From the NCBI GenBank assembly GCA_016182655.1, contig JACPGB010000038.1:1-36717 (forward strand): a DNA stretch of 36,717 nt. The letters run 5' to 3'. Every line of letters starts with the position of its first letter. The stretch's first letter is position 1. Below are positions 1 to 10,025 of this stretch, one piece after another. The notes beneath the pieces were generated by a model that searched no databases, was not told where the DNA came from, and saw only the letters and a list, made by a program, of their open reading frames with translations. Source of the DNA: Deltaproteobacteria bacterium (GTDB taxonomy: Bacteria; Desulfobacterota; GWC2-55-46). Made by a program: the position numbers and the translations under genes.

Positions 1-1
1 G

Positions 2-160
2 GTCGACCGCCAGCTGACCAAGACGCTCGACCGGGCCGCGCTCGCGGTCGATATCATCGTCCACGACCACATCATCATCGGCAAATCAAACCACTTCAGC
101 GCCCGCGAGAACGGCTGGATAATCGGCGGGCCGAACCCTCTGCATCTCGCCGGGAAATAA
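2..160 (+). CDS. radC: RadC-like JAB/MPN domain protein, C-terminal fragment
   Basis: This is the 3' end of a gene that begins before the window; 52 codons and a TAA stop are visible. The reading DIIVHDHIIIGKSNHFSARE matches the last strand and loop of the RadC (UPF0758) JAB domain, where family members typically read DHIIIG followed by a Phe-Ser-x-x-Glu segment. The metal-binding His-x-His and Asp of the domain lie upstream and are not visible. RadC proteins were named for DNA repair, but their biochemical role is unsettled. The tail IIGGPNPLHLAGK is specific to this protein. The family call is good; the gene symbol is the conventional family label. Confidence 0.8.
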   Translation, partial: VDRQLTKTLDRAALAVDIIVHDHIIIGKSNHFSARENGWIIGGPNPLHLAGK

Positions 161-540
161 CGGACCTCTTTTCACCTGCGCTTTCAATCCTCTTTAGCCC
201 TTTTGTCGAATTACGCTTACTAACTCAATCAACACTGTTATTTCCTTTATGTTTTGTCTTTACAAACACGCGGGCGCATGGCGGAGAGCGCATAAGGGAG
301 GGAGAGGCGAGCACGCCGAGGTAGATTAGACGCGGAGCGCTCTAAGGGGCGTGCGAGCGGGTGGGGGAGGAAGGAAGCGCTCGGAGCCATCGCCGAAAGC
401 GCGCGGAGCGCGCAAAAAGGCTTTAGGCAAAAAGTTCGAGGGTAGCCGATACAGGCGTATGATCGGTTACGAATTATTGGGTTCAGGTTACAAACCTGAA
501 CCCGCACAAGTTTTCAAAAAGCCTGCGTAGCTCCCCCATC
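161..540. other. Intergenic stretch with one strong hairpin
   Basis: No convincing gene is visible. A purine-rich GC-rich stretch runs through about 290-420. A perfect inverted repeat at 479-503 (11-bp arms GGGTTCAGGTT and AACCTGAACCC, 3-base loop) has no U-tract on either strand, so it is not a clear intrinsic terminator. Both neighbouring genes point into this gap, so termination by this hairpin is possible but unproven. I looked for SRP RNA, 6S RNA and c-di-GMP riboswitch cores and could not support any of them. Confidence 0.4.
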
Positions 541-2715
<2,175 letters not shown>

Positions 2716-2875
2716 TGGGTCCCCTTCCGTCCGTCCGGCGTTTCAAATCCCTCTCATTAATTATACCGTAAAAGGATTTTTGCAGGCGTTCACGGTGTAA
2801 TTTGACGGCTGGTCGGCTTGACACCGTGGAAATCCTTGATAGTCTCAAAAGATATGACCCTGCACGGAGGACTTC

Positions 2876-3643
2876 ATGAAAAAAACGGCCCTGCTCATCG
2901 CAGGTCTTTCGCTCGCCTTGCCCGTTGCGGCGCTCGCGTACCCGAACGGGACGCTCCAATATGTGACCGACGCCGCGCCGTTTTGCGCCTCCTGCCACTC
3001 ATCCGTAAAGGCCGAGTACATGCCGGAGTTGCCGCCTGATCTGGCGGAAAAAGAGATCCCCGAGGCGAAGCATTATGGGATGGTGCGCATGGCGGCCCCT
3101 CCGTCGCCTTACATCGAGCTTACGAAGGACGAAAAGGAGAGGCTCATAAAGGCCGCAAAGGAAATTGACGCGAACTCGAGGGTCACGGTATCGGCGCCGG
3201 GCAAGACGAGCCCCGGGTCTGAGATAAAGGTGACCGTCTCGGCCAGCGGCGGCAACGGCCCGGTAATAGGGGTCATGCTTGTAGACAGCGCCCTCCGGTA
3301 CCAGGCAAGGCCCATAGCCTCCGAGGGCTGGCTTGTTACAGCCGAACCCGAGGTAAAGGGGCAGGACGGAAAAAAGCAGACGGACTGGCTCGACAGGCGC
3401 AAAAAGGGCGCGCCGAGGAACCTGAGTTTCGTTCTCATCGAAAGGCAGAGGTCCGACCCCGCTAACGGAGTCTACCCCGAGGGGACGATCGTCTTTACCT
3501 TGAAGGCGCCAGAAAGACCCGGGGCTTACACGGTCACTGCCGCGCTCCTCTACGGGACCGAGAACACCGACAAGGCGGGTTTTTTCCAGAGGCCGTCGGG
3601 CAGGATACTCTTTTCAGAAGAAAAGACAGTTATGGTGGAATGA
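2876..3643 (+). CDS. Secreted monohaem c-type cytochrome-like protein
   Basis: A 255-residue protein with a clear Sec signal peptide (MKKTALLIAGLSLALPVAAL, cleavage near residue 21). A single haem c motif, CASCH, occupies residues 37-41, followed by Met residues at 49, 69 and 72 that could supply the distal ligand. The rest (about 100-255) is beta-rich and looks like an Ig-type sandwich ending in PGAYTVTAALLYG; I do not recognise a named family. It is expected to be periplasmic and to carry electrons or bind a partner. GGAGG lies 7 bases before the ATG. An 8-bp inverted repeat (CACGGTGT at 2791-2798, ACACCGTG at 2821-2828) sits just upstream and could be an operator or hairpin. The gene appears monocistronic. 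Confidence 0.85.
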   Translation: MKKTALLIAGLSLALPVAALAYPNGTLQYVTDAAPFCASCHSSVKAEYMPELPPDLAEKEIPEAKHYGMVRMAAPPSPYIELTKDEKERLIKAAKEIDANSRVTVSAPGKTSPGSEIKVTVSASGGNGPVIGVMLVDSALRYQARPIASEGWLVTAEPEVKGQDGKKQTDWLDRRKKGAPRNLSFVLIERQRSDPANGVYPEGTIVFTLKAPERPGAYTVTAALLYGTENTDKAGFFQRPSGRILFSEEKTVMVE

Positions 3644-3645
3644 AC

Positions 3646-3671
3646 GGAGGGTGAAGTCTTTTTCACCCTCC
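3646..3671 (+). terminator. Hairpin just after the cytochrome gene
   Basis: A perfect 10-bp stem (GGAGGGTGAA with TTCACCCTCC, 6-base loop) begins two bases after the stop codon. The bases that follow are C-rich rather than U-rich, so it may protect the 3' end or terminate weakly. Confidence 0.45.
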
Positions 3672-3761
3672 CCCGTCAAGCAACCCCCTTTTTAATGCAC
3701 GGAAGCAAGTCGCAAGCATCAAAACCACACCCCTTTTAACATCCACCAAACCTCGAATTAT

Positions 3762-3808
3762 GGGGCCATATGCCCCTGCAAAAGATAAAATGCCCCATTA
3801 ACGGGGTG
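3762..3808 (+). promoter_or_regulatory. Pair of palindromes, candidate enhancer-binding-protein sites
   Basis: Two GC-rich palindromes lie in an otherwise AT-rich gap: GGGGCcatatGCCCC at 3762-3776 and GCCCCattaaCGGGG at 3792-3805. They sit about 100-145 bases upstream of the predicted start of the sigma-54 promoter at 3881-3898, which is where NtrC-type activators usually bind. The cognate activator is not in the window. The sites are seen directly; the function is inferred. Confidence 0.5.
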
Positions 3809-3880
3809 TTTTGTCCCATTCCCGTTCTACGCCGCTTAGAGAATCTCCTTTAAATCCAATGCATTGAAAATTTGTAACTT

Positions 3881-3898
3881 TTGGCACCATTTTTGCTC
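3881..3898 (+). promoter_or_regulatory. Sigma-54 (RpoN) -24/-12 promoter
   Basis: TTGGCAC, then CATTT, then TTGCT: the GG and GC doublets are at the exact spacing of the RpoN consensus (TGGCAC, five bases, TTGC). Transcription would start near 3907, giving a leader of about 85 bases before the GTG at 3992. Transcription from such promoters requires an ATP-dependent activator. Confidence 0.85.
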
Positions 3899-3991
3899 TT
3901 ATAAAATCCATCCGTAAAAAACCAATGCGCTTGCAGGCCGGGGCCCCTACGCCTCCGGACCGGCTTTTCCTGAATCACAAAGGAGCATAAC

Positions 3992-4420
3992 GTGCAAAAA
4001 TTTTATCTCGTCTCCCCCGGAGGCTCTGCCTCCCAGAAGCCGCGCCCGTTCTACTGGTCGCTCGACATAGGAGAGAAGTGGATAGGTATCGCGCGTAACG
4101 TCTACAGGGAGAAGCACGGCGACGATATAGTGAAGGAATATGTCGAGGCGGCGCACATGACGAACCTCGACTGGACAAAAACGCCGTTCCACAACGACAG
4201 CCTCTCCTCCGGGTGGCTCTCGCGCGACGGCAGATTTTACGGTTGCCCGCAGGTGAACCACGACGTCCTCGCCTACTGCGTACTCGGCCAAAAGGTCGGC
4301 GACCTCGAAAAGCTCGGGTGGGTAAGGGTATTCGACTCCAGGCGGTACACCTGCGAGAGGAGAATAAGCGAGGAGCAGGCTAACTGGCTCTCCGGGAACG
4401 GGTATACGATATACGATTAG
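3992..4420 (+). CDS. Hypothetical protein under sigma-54 control
   Basis: A 142-residue soluble protein starting at GTG, with AAAGGAG seven bases upstream. I do not recognise the family. There is no signal peptide or membrane segment. It is rich in Trp and Tyr (PFYWSLDIGEKW, LGWVRVFDSRRY) and has three Cys residues without a CxxC pair. The sequence ends in GYTIYD after an NWLSGNGY segment. The second half, running LEKLGWVRVFDSRRYTCERRISEEQANWL, resembles small phage- or plasmid-borne proteins that pair a query residue number with a response, but this is only an impression. It stands alone between a sigma-54 promoter and its own terminator, so it is a single-gene unit induced under a specific condition (nitrogen, motility or stress) that cannot be read from sequence. 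Confidence 0.75.
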   Translation: MQKFYLVSPGGSASQKPRPFYWSLDIGEKWIGIARNVYREKHGDDIVKEYVEAAHMTNLDWTKTPFHNDSLSSGWLSRDGRFYGCPQVNHDVLAYCVLGQKVGDLEKLGWVRVFDSRRYTCERRISEEQANWLSGNGYTIYD

Positions 4421-4449
4421 GCGAGGCCTCCGCGATAAAGCTTCCGCGA

Positions 4450-4487
4450 GCCCGGGCCGATTGATGCCACCCGGGTGTTTTTTTATT
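4450..4487 (+). terminator. Intrinsic terminator of the sigma-54-driven gene
   Basis: A 7-bp GC stem (GCCCGGG with CCCGGGT, one wobble, 13-base loop) is followed by GTTTTTTTATTT. It ends the 3992-4420 transcript and also argues against starting the next gene at 4475, inside this structure. Confidence 0.8.
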
Positions 4488-4603
4488 TGGAACCGTTAGA
4501 TTTCAAGCCGGTCGATCTCTCGAAAAAGGCCCCGCCCCGTCTTCTTCATTCCTTTTCCGCCCGAATCCTGCTACTATGCAGAAAAAAAATCGGGTCTCTC
4601 TTG

Positions 4604-5575
4604 ATGTCCTCCTTTTTTTCAAGGCTCATCATAATACTGTCGACAACATTCTTCGCCTTTTCGACTGTTGCGCGCGCCGACCCCGGGCACCCATCCGCTG
4701 AGAAGGCCGAAGAGGCCGCGCCTCCGCCTCCTTCAAAAAGGACCGTAAGCTTCGAGCACGAGGTCGACGCGTACTATACGAACGTCGGCCTCTACCTGAG
4801 CCTGACCGACGAGCCGATACCTGACGTCGGCGAGAGGGACGAGCTCCTCGTCTATAAAGACCTCCTTTTCAGCTCCTATATACCGCGCTTCCTCGTCCTC
4901 GAGGCCGCGGTATTCCCCATGCCGGACCTCGGCGCATTCATAAACAGCAACGCGGAGGACATATACAAGAGCGGCGAGATATCCGACAGCCTGAACCTCG
5001 TCAAGGCCGTCACCGCCGGTTTCGAGGAGCCCTACGCGGTATCCCTATTCCTCGGCAACGTCGTATCCTTCACGCGACAGAATGAACCGTGGAGGAGCGG
5101 CAACTTCGGGTACATGGGATACCTCGTAAGCTACGGCGATTATCACATAAAGGACAACAGGCTCATCGAGGACGACTGGCTCGAGTTCGAGTGGAAGATA
5201 AAGGGGGACAGGAAGTTCTCGACCCACGACCTCCACTGGTCGTTCAGGGTCGGCGGCAAGGTCCACTCGAACCCTGACATAAAAGACGTCGTCTATGTCT
5301 CGGTCAGGAGGGGCAGGCTCGACTTCAAGGAGTCGGGATCCATACTCAAGAACAGCGGCTTCGAGTACACATTCGACATGGACAGCGAGACCTTGAAACC
5401 CGTCCGTCATATCCTCACGGTGGACAGGCGCTGGGCATTGAAGGACCGCCACGTCGGCTTCACGCTGGCCGCCGGTTTCATCTGGGAGAGCGAAGAAAGG
5501 TACACCGGGGAGCTCCGGTACCCGCCGGAGCGCGATAACTTCCAGTTCATCATCCGGCCCAATATCATATTCTGA
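4604..5575 (+). CDS. Probable outer-membrane or periplasmic beta-rich protein
   Basis: The frame is open from 4475, but that start lies inside the terminator. ATG 4604 gives a 323-residue protein beginning MSSFFSRLIIILSTTFFAF, a good Sec signal peptide ending near VARA, followed by a Pro/Glu-rich linker. The mature part has many alternating-hydrophobicity strands rich in Tyr, Trp and Phe (DAYYTNVGLYLSL, WRSGNFGYMGYLVSY, HVGFTLAAGFIW) and ends with IIRPNIIF, a terminal Phe typical of outer-membrane barrels. I do not recognise a named family. The ribosome-binding site is weak. It converges on the next gene, and a small palindrome at 5572-5586 (CTGACG, loop, CGTCAG) spans both stop codons. Confidence 0.72.
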   Translation: MSSFFSRLIIILSTTFFAFSTVARADPGHPSAEKAEEAAPPPPSKRTVSFEHEVDAYYTNVGLYLSLTDEPIPDVGERDELLVYKDLLFSSYIPRFLVLEAAVFPMPDLGAFINSNAEDIYKSGEISDSLNLVKAVTAGFEEPYAVSLFLGNVVSFTRQNEPWRSGNFGYMGYLVSYGDYHIKDNRLIEDDWLEFEWKIKGDRKFSTHDLHWSFRVGGKVHSNPDIKDVVYVSVRRGRLDFKESGSILKNSGFEYTFDMDSETLKPVRHILTVDRRWALKDRHVGFTLAAGFIWESEERYTGELRYPPERDNFQFIIRPNIIF

Positions 5576-5582
5576 CGTCGCG

Positions 5583-6890
5583 TCAGTCGCCGAGCGCCTT
5601 GAGGTTCCTCTCAGCCTTCCCGTATCCCGGGTCGAGGCGAAGGGCCGCTGAATAAGCGGCTCGGGCCTCTTCCTTTCTCCCTTCAGCCGAGTACGCGAAC
5701 CCGAGGTTGTTCCACGCCCTGGGCTTTGCCGGGGACAGCTTCACGGTCGCTTCCCATAAGGAGGTCTCGCTCCTGTAATCCCTGTTCCTCGCTACGGTGA
5801 ACGCGCCGAGTATCAAGAGAAAGACCGCGCCCACAGCGGCCACGGCCCTCTTATCCAGCTTACCCGCGACCCTCGATACCCCTACGGAGAAGGAGAGGAA
5901 GACCCCGAACGCACCTATATATAAATGGCGCTCGTTCGCTATATCAAGCCTTGGCACGATAGAGTTCGTCGGCAAAAGAAAAAGGAACAGCCAGAGGACC
6001 CCGAAACCAGCCCAAGGCCGCCTTACGAGGAGCAAAATCCCTCCGATTACAAGTACCGCGAGCGCGGCCGCCTCTATGGGGACGAGCGGCGAAGAGGCCG
6101 TCAAGACAGGCAGGTCCGGGTCTATATTGAGTCCTTTCACGGATACGAACCTCGACAACAGGTAGGCGACGCCGTTTATATTGCTCAAGACCGTCGAGGA
6201 CAACTCCCTCGCGTCTATCCCGGTAAAAAAGCGGTTATAGCCTCTGCTACCGAGTATCGCAAGCACCGCAAAAAGGAAGAGCCCCCAGTGCGCCGCCTGC
6301 CTCTTGAAAGAATCGCGTAGCCCCCTGCCCATGGCCTTGTCCCACAGGATGAGCGCGAATGGAAAGATAACGGCCGTCTCCTTTACGCCCACGGCGAGCA
6401 GGAAAAAGAAGGAGGAGGCGATATATGCAAGGGCGGGTCTTTTGTCGCGCCCTTTCTCGTACAGGAAGAGCGAGGCAAAAAGAAAAAACGCCATGAGAGA
6501 GGACGACCTCCCCGAGACGTAGGTCACGGCCTCTGTTTGTATCGGGTGGAGCGCGAAGAGGAGAGCGGAAAAGAGCGCGAAGCCTTTGCCGACGCCGTTC
6601 TTTTCCATGAAGGTCTCGGAGAGCCTGAGGACGAGGAGCGCGGAGGCCGCGTGGACCGCGATGTTAAAGAAGTGAAAGCCGAAGGGTGAGCCCGACAACG
6701 ACCAGTTCGCGGCGTATGTGAGTTTCAAGAGCGGCCTTATGCCGCTGAAGAGCCCTGCCCGCCACGCATCAAGGGAGTGGACTGCGGGGTTGTTCACAAT
6801 AACGTTGAAGTCGTCGAACTGGAAGGAGCCGTAGAGGAGCGCGTTAAGATAGACTGCGAATACCGCAAGGATGACAAGCGCCGCTCTCAT
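5583..6890 (-). CDS. TMTC-like multi-pass membrane protein with C-terminal TPRs (GT-C fold candidate)
   Basis: 435 residues from ATG 6890, which overlaps the stop of the upstream gene as ATGA; the frame is open further upstream, but that extension lies inside the carboxypeptidase gene. About ten hydrophobic helices carry hallmarks of bacterial relatives of TMTC/GT-C proteins: FQFDDFNVIVNNPAV near the N-terminus (acidic DD in the first periplasmic loop), NIAVHAASALL, FALHPIQTEAVTYVSGRSS and NERHLYIGAFG. Two TPR motifs follow (RAWNNLGFAYSAEGRKEEAR, then AYSAALRLDPGYGKAE). Eukaryotic TMTCs transfer mannose to proteins; for bacterial members the donor and acceptor are mostly unknown, so the glycosyltransferase role is inferred from the fold. 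It is coupled to a D,D-carboxypeptidase, consistent with envelope work. Confidence 0.85.
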   Translation of the reverse strand: MRAALVILAVFAVYLNALLYGSFQFDDFNVIVNNPAVHSLDAWRAGLFSGIRPLLKLTYAANWSLSGSPFGFHFFNIAVHAASALLVLRLSETFMEKNGVGKGFALFSALLFALHPIQTEAVTYVSGRSSSLMAFFLFASLFLYEKGRDKRPALAYIASSFFFLLAVGVKETAVIFPFALILWDKAMGRGLRDSFKRQAAHWGLFLFAVLAILGSRGYNRFFTGIDARELSSTVLSNINGVAYLLSRFVSVKGLNIDPDLPVLTASSPLVPIEAAALAVLVIGGILLLVRRPWAGFGVLWLFLFLLPTNSIVPRLDIANERHLYIGAFGVFLSFSVGVSRVAGKLDKRAVAAVGAVFLLILGAFTVARNRDYRSETSLWEATVKLSPAKPRAWNNLGFAYSAEGRKEEARAAYSAALRLDPGYGKAERNLKALGD

Positions 6891-7711
6891 CTCGACGCCT
6901 TCTTTACGGTCGAGAAGCCCGCATCCAGCGCCTCTACCGCGCTCCACCACCTGTTCGGCGCGTTCAGCATGACGAGCATGAGCCTTTTTCCGTCCCGCTC
7001 GGCAAGGGCTACTACGCATTTACCCGCCTTCGAGGTGAAGCCGGATTTTACGCCTATGGCGCCGGGGTATCTGCCCATGAGCTCGTTCGTGTTCTCGACC
7101 CTGAACTTCCGCTTGCCTCCGGCGGTCGTGATGTCGAGCGCGACGAGCGAGACGATATCGGCGAAGGCCCTGTCCTTAAGCGCCGCCTCGGCGAGCACGG
7201 ATAGATCTCGCGCCGTCGAGTAATGGCCAGCCTCGTCGTGTCCGCATGCGTTCCTGAATCGAGTGTCTTTAAGCCCGAGAGAGGCCGCCTCCCGGTTCAT
7301 CATGGCGACGAAAGCGGCCTCGGACCCCCCGACGTGGTCGGCTATCGCGTGGCAGGCGTCGTTAGCGGACTTAAGGAGCGCGGCCGAGACGAGGAACCCG
7401 AGATACATCTGTTCGCCAGCATTGAGCCCTAAGCGGGAGCCGGTCTCCCGTGACGCCGCTTTTGAAACCGTCACAAGCTCTTCGAGCGCGCCTTTTTTAA
7501 GCGCGAGACGGGCGGTCATTATCTTGGTGAGGGACGCCGGGGGGAGCCTTCTGTCCGGGTTACGCGCCCAGACGACCTCTCCGTTGGATCTTACGAGATA
7601 GGAGGCCGCCTTGAACGCGAACGGATCGTTGGGCGGGGAAGCAAAAGCGCCGCCCGGGAGGGCGGCGCAGATGAAAACAAGAAGGATTATGACGGCGCTT
7701 AAGGTACGCAT
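6887..7711 (-). CDS. D-alanyl-D-alanine carboxypeptidase (PBP5/DacF family, S11)
   Basis: 274 residues with an N-terminal signal peptide (ends near GGAFAS). The three penicillin-binding motifs of the S11 family are present: SxxK as Ser60-Leu-Thr-Lys63, SxN as Ser115-Ala-Asn117, and KTG as Lys222-Ser-Gly, a conservative KSG variant seen in working members. The enzyme removes the terminal D-Ala from peptidoglycan stem peptides in the periplasm. The protein stops soon after the KSG region, so it lacks the usual C-terminal beta-domain and amphipathic anchor of PBP5; about 270 residues fits the short S11 subfamily. It overlaps the following TMTC-like gene by four bases. Confidence 0.92.
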   Translation of the reverse strand: MRTLSAVIILLVFICAALPGGAFASPPNDPFAFKAASYLVRSNGEVVWARNPDRRLPPASLTKIMTARLALKKGALEELVTVSKAASRETGSRLGLNAGEQMYLGFLVSAALLKSANDACHAIADHVGGSEAAFVAMMNREAASLGLKDTRFRNACGHDEAGHYSTARDLSVLAEAALKDRAFADIVSLVALDITTAGGKRKFRVENTNELMGRYPGAIGVKSGFTSKAGKCVVALAERDGKRLMLVMLNAPNRWWSAVEALDAGFSTVKKASR

Positions 7712-7722
7712 CGCATGGCGGC

Positions 7723-8592
7723 TTATTTGCCGAAGAGCTTCCAGAGCTTCTTAGCCGTGTCCTTGGCGGTATCAGAGGCGCTCGGGGCGGCCCCGGTGGA
7801 GGTCGATGTGGAGGTGGTCTTCTTTCTCGGGGACGAGGTGTAGTCGCGCTCGCCTGAAGTATAATCGCGCTCCGAGGCGGTGTAGTCCCTTTCCTCCTCC
7901 GCCTTCTTCCTCGCCGCTTCCTCCTTGGCCTTCTTCGCTTCTGCTTCCTTTGCCTTCCTCGCCGCTTCTTCCTGGGCTTTCTGCGATTCTTCCTGCGCGC
8001 CCTTGAACATGTCCATGACGGAGCCCATGGACGTATACCCGGCCGGTATCTCGAAGAGCTTCGGGTCCTGCCTGGCTATTTTTATGTTCCGGAGGTAGTT
8101 CTTCATCTTCGCCTTCCGGCCCTTGTGCTCGCCTTCGGCATCGAGCTTAACCATGATGCCGTCCTTCGTCGACCACATGAGGCCCGTGTATCTGTCGCCG
8201 GATTTATCCGTCATGACGACCTTGTACTTCGTGGTATTCATCCCCTCGACGACGTCTGGGCCGACGATCGTCTGCTCTATCTTGTAGTCCGAGATGTCCG
8301 ATTTTTTGTCGTCCTTCCCTATCGGGTTCTCCATGTACTTTTTCATCTCGGGCATCAACTGCCAGACGACCTTCTTGTCCCGCCTGACGATCATTACCAT
8401 GCCCTCCATCTCCCGCCGTTCCTTCCCCGGCGCATGGCTCACCTTTGACTTCATCGACGCGCCTTCGGACTCGAAATAGGAGTCTGCCGAGTACTCGACC
8501 TTGGGCTCCTCGAACCCGGCCGCTGAAGAGGCGTTCGGGAGAAACGAGAGAGCGAGCAGGATGAAAAACGCCAATGCCTTTCTTAAAGTCAT
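7723..8592 (-). CDS. Secreted DUF4412-like protein with a charged repeat tail
   Basis: The start is ATG 8592 (289 residues), preceded by GGAGGGG and followed by a signal peptide ending near ASSAAG; the long upstream extension of the frame is not protein-like. Residues 25-190 resemble DUF4412/LolA-like beta domains: it measures out a threat of strands such as VMIVRRDKKVVWQLMPEMKKYME and TTKYKVVMTDKSGDRYTGLMW. A helical Ala/Lys/Glu segment follows (residues about 200-240), then three copies of an ERDYT(A/S)-type heptad and a Thr/Ser-rich tail. The function is unknown; the fold suggests binding of a lipid or hydrophobic ligand in the periplasm. It lies 11 bases upstream of the carboxypeptidase gene in the same direction. 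Confidence 0.82.
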   Translation of the reverse strand: MTLRKALAFFILLALSFLPNASSAAGFEEPKVEYSADSYFESEGASMKSKVSHAPGKERREMEGMVMIVRRDKKVVWQLMPEMKKYMENPIGKDDKKSDISDYKIEQTIVGPDVVEGMNTTKYKVVMTDKSGDRYTGLMWSTKDGIMVKLDAEGEHKGRKAKMKNYLRNIKIARQDPKLFEIPAGYTSMGSVMDMFKGAQEESQKAQEEAARKAKEAEAKKAKEEAARKKAEEERDYTASERDYTSGERDYTSSPRKKTTSTSTSTGAAPSASDTAKDTAKKLWKLFGK

Positions 8593-8657
8593 CTTCCCCT
8601 CCGGAATTTCGGATGATGAAACAGGTTTGAGACGCGGTTCAAGGCCCGGAAGCCGCC

Positions 8658-9110
8658 CTATTCCCTCGGATGCGAGTAGACCCAGAGGACCGGGCAGGGC
8701 GACTTGTTGGTGACGTTGTACGATACGGAGTCCCCGAAGAGCTTTTCGGCGAGAGAGGCCCGCTCGGTGGCCATGACGATGAGGTTCGCGTGCTGTTCGA
8801 AGGCTATCTGGATGATCTCGTAGGCGGTCTCTCCGTCCCGGAGCTCGGTCTTGATGTTCCGCATCCCGCGTGCCCGGAGCCTGTCCGCCTCCCTGTCGAG
8901 GAGCTCCCTGCCGTCGTCGAGCCACCGCTGGTGGATCTTCTCCCATTCCTCGGAGTCGGTCACGAGTATTTCGGAGTCGTGCCACTTATGCATGACATAT
9001 ACGAGTATGAGGCGCGCGCCGGTCAAGCCGCTTAAATACGCGGCCGTCTCCTCGGCCTTGTCGGACAGGCCTGATTCGTCTATGGGACAGACTATGCACC
9101 TGTATTCCAT
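8658..9110 (-). CDS. Universal stress protein (UspA family)
   Basis: A single Usp domain of 150 residues from ATG 9110 (AAGGTGG upstream). An alternative ATG at 9125 would add MKRWR and has its own weaker site. The fold is clear: YRCIVCPIDESGLSDKAEETA at the start, ARLILVYVMHKW, then NLIVMATERASLAEKLFGDSVSYNVTNKSPCPVLWV. The usual ATP-binding signature (G-x2-G-x9-G-S/T) is degraded: the first glycines are replaced by Glu-Arg-Ala, leaving only GDS. It may therefore not bind ATP in the normal way. A TATAAT -10 at 9152-9157 lies just upstream. Soluble and cytoplasmic; target unknown. Confidence 0.9.
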   Translation of the reverse strand: MEYRCIVCPIDESGLSDKAEETAAYLSGLTGARLILVYVMHKWHDSEILVTDSEEWEKIHQRWLDDGRELLDREADRLRARGMRNIKTELRDGETAYEIIQIAFEQHANLIVMATERASLAEKLFGDSVSYNVTNKSPCPVLWVYSHPRE

Positions 9111-9422
9111 CCGCCACCTTTTCATGCGTCCTGAAAAGATTTTCCTTGTTGATTATACTCCAAGGGATTTTTTTTTCCATCCAAATCGACGCCCCGGCCT
9201 CCGAACCGCCTCGCCCCCCTTCGAGAAGGGGGCCGTGGGTACGCAATTATTTCAAAGAACGCGCCCCTACCTCGAAAAAACCTTGCAAATCAATGAATTA
9301 AAAAAAGAGGCCCGCCTCGCCCTAAGGCTTCAAGCCGTCGAACATCTAATAATCCTCTAATCTCTCCTCATTATAATGGTAGTCAAGAGACGGATAAAAA
9401 GCATAACCAAGGAGGTGGCGAG
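9111..9422. other. Divergent intergenic region with a short palindrome
   Basis: The gap holds back-to-back promoters: a minus-strand TATAAT (9152-9157) for the stress protein gene and a plus-strand TATAAT (9372-9377) for the small gene at 9423, neither with a convincing -35. Between them lies a CCCCCTT-cgag-AAGGGGG palindrome (9215-9232), the same kind of hairpin found in the repeat element near 18743. No other gene is visible. Confidence 0.5.
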
Positions 9423-9521
9423 ATGAGAAGGAGACAGATGAACCCATTAAGCACCGTGTACGACATAGTGACCATTTCCCTGACAGTCGTGATCGTAGCC
9501 GGGATGTCCATACTCAGCTAA
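9423..9521 (+). CDS. Small 32-residue single-pass membrane protein
   Basis: The peptide begins MRRRQMNPLSTVYDIV and continues ISLTVVIVAGMSILS to a TAA stop. It has a positively charged N-terminus and one hydrophobic helix (about residues 13-30), predicting N-in insertion in the inner membrane. Gene signals are unusually complete for such a short frame: a perfect Shine-Dalgarno (AAGGAGGTGG) eight bases before the ATG, a TATAAT about 45 bases upstream, and a strong terminator 20 bases after the stop. This supports a real, independently transcribed small protein. I do not recognise a family. It could be a type I toxin-like peptide, a subunit of a membrane complex or a stress peptide; nothing decides between these. 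Confidence 0.7.
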   Translation: MRRRQMNPLSTVYDIVTISLTVVIVAGMSILS

Positions 9522-9541
9522 GGACGCCGGAACAGAAAACC

Positions 9542-9580
9542 AAAAGGCCGCCGGGATTAAAGCCCGGCGGCCTTTTTTTT
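9542..9580 (+). terminator. Strong intrinsic terminator of the small membrane-protein gene
   Basis: A perfect 12-bp stem (AAGGCCGCCGGG with CCCGGCGGCCTT, 7-base loop) is followed by eight T residues. Confidence 0.9.
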
Positions 9581-9683
9581 AGCGAAGGGCCCTTACCGGA
9601 CAAGGCCCTTTCACGCCGTATTGCCTCTCGCGCCGGTTTATGGTAAAAAGGTCATTATACTATCACTCAAGGAGATATTTACG

Positions 9684-9857
9684 ATGGCTGAGCTCGTAAT
9701 CGACATAACCTGCCCCTCGTGTCAGACGACCTTCAAGAAAAAGGCGAAAGACCTCAAAAAAGGCGCGGTCGTCAAGTGCCCGAAGTGCGCGGATTCCACC
9801 ACCATACAGGACGACTACTTCACGGAGATGGTGAAGAACCTGGATAAGGGCAAATAG
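9684..9857 (+). CDS. Zinc-ribbon (MJ0042-type) small protein
   Basis: 57 residues from ATG 9684, chosen because AAGGAGAT lies 10 bases upstream; the frame is open further but without a usable start signal. It has two CxxC pairs (Cys10/Cys13 and Cys32/Cys35) spaced as in MJ0042-like zinc ribbons, with a basic stretch between them and an acidic C-terminus. It probably binds one zinc ion. Such ribbons usually sit at the front of larger regulators; here the protein is only the ribbon. Partner and role are unknown. A TATACT -10 lies at 9656-9661. Confidence 0.8.
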   Translation: MAELVIDITCPSCQTTFKKKAKDLKKGAVVKCPKCADSTTIQDDYFTEMVKNLDKGK

Positions 9858-10025
9858 CAGGGGGCCAAAAGCCGACTGCTCTGTTGATATTCAAGCCCCG
9901 GGACTCCGGCGTATATGCTAAAGTACGCCTCGCCTGATTCCCCGCTCTTGTATCCTTATGGCCCGCCATGGAGCTTATTTGAAGCCTTAATAAGTACCGT
10001 TTTTTCAGCAACCGTCGGCTCATGT

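Noticed and set aside
290-440. Purine-rich, hairpin-rich stretch considered as SRP RNA, 6S RNA or a c-di-GMP riboswitch.
   Set aside because: The conserved cores (GGAAGGAAGCAGCC-type loop, GEMM GNRA and CGCAAAGCC blocks) are not present in the right arrangement.
4475-4603. N-terminal extension of the outer-membrane protein gene to 4475.
   Set aside because: It lies in a terminator hairpin and its T run; the signal peptide begins at 4604.
7045-7053. KSG instead of KTG in the D,D-carboxypeptidase as a sign of inactivity.
   Set aside because: The Ser substitution at this position occurs in functional penicillin-binding proteins, and the other two motifs are intact.
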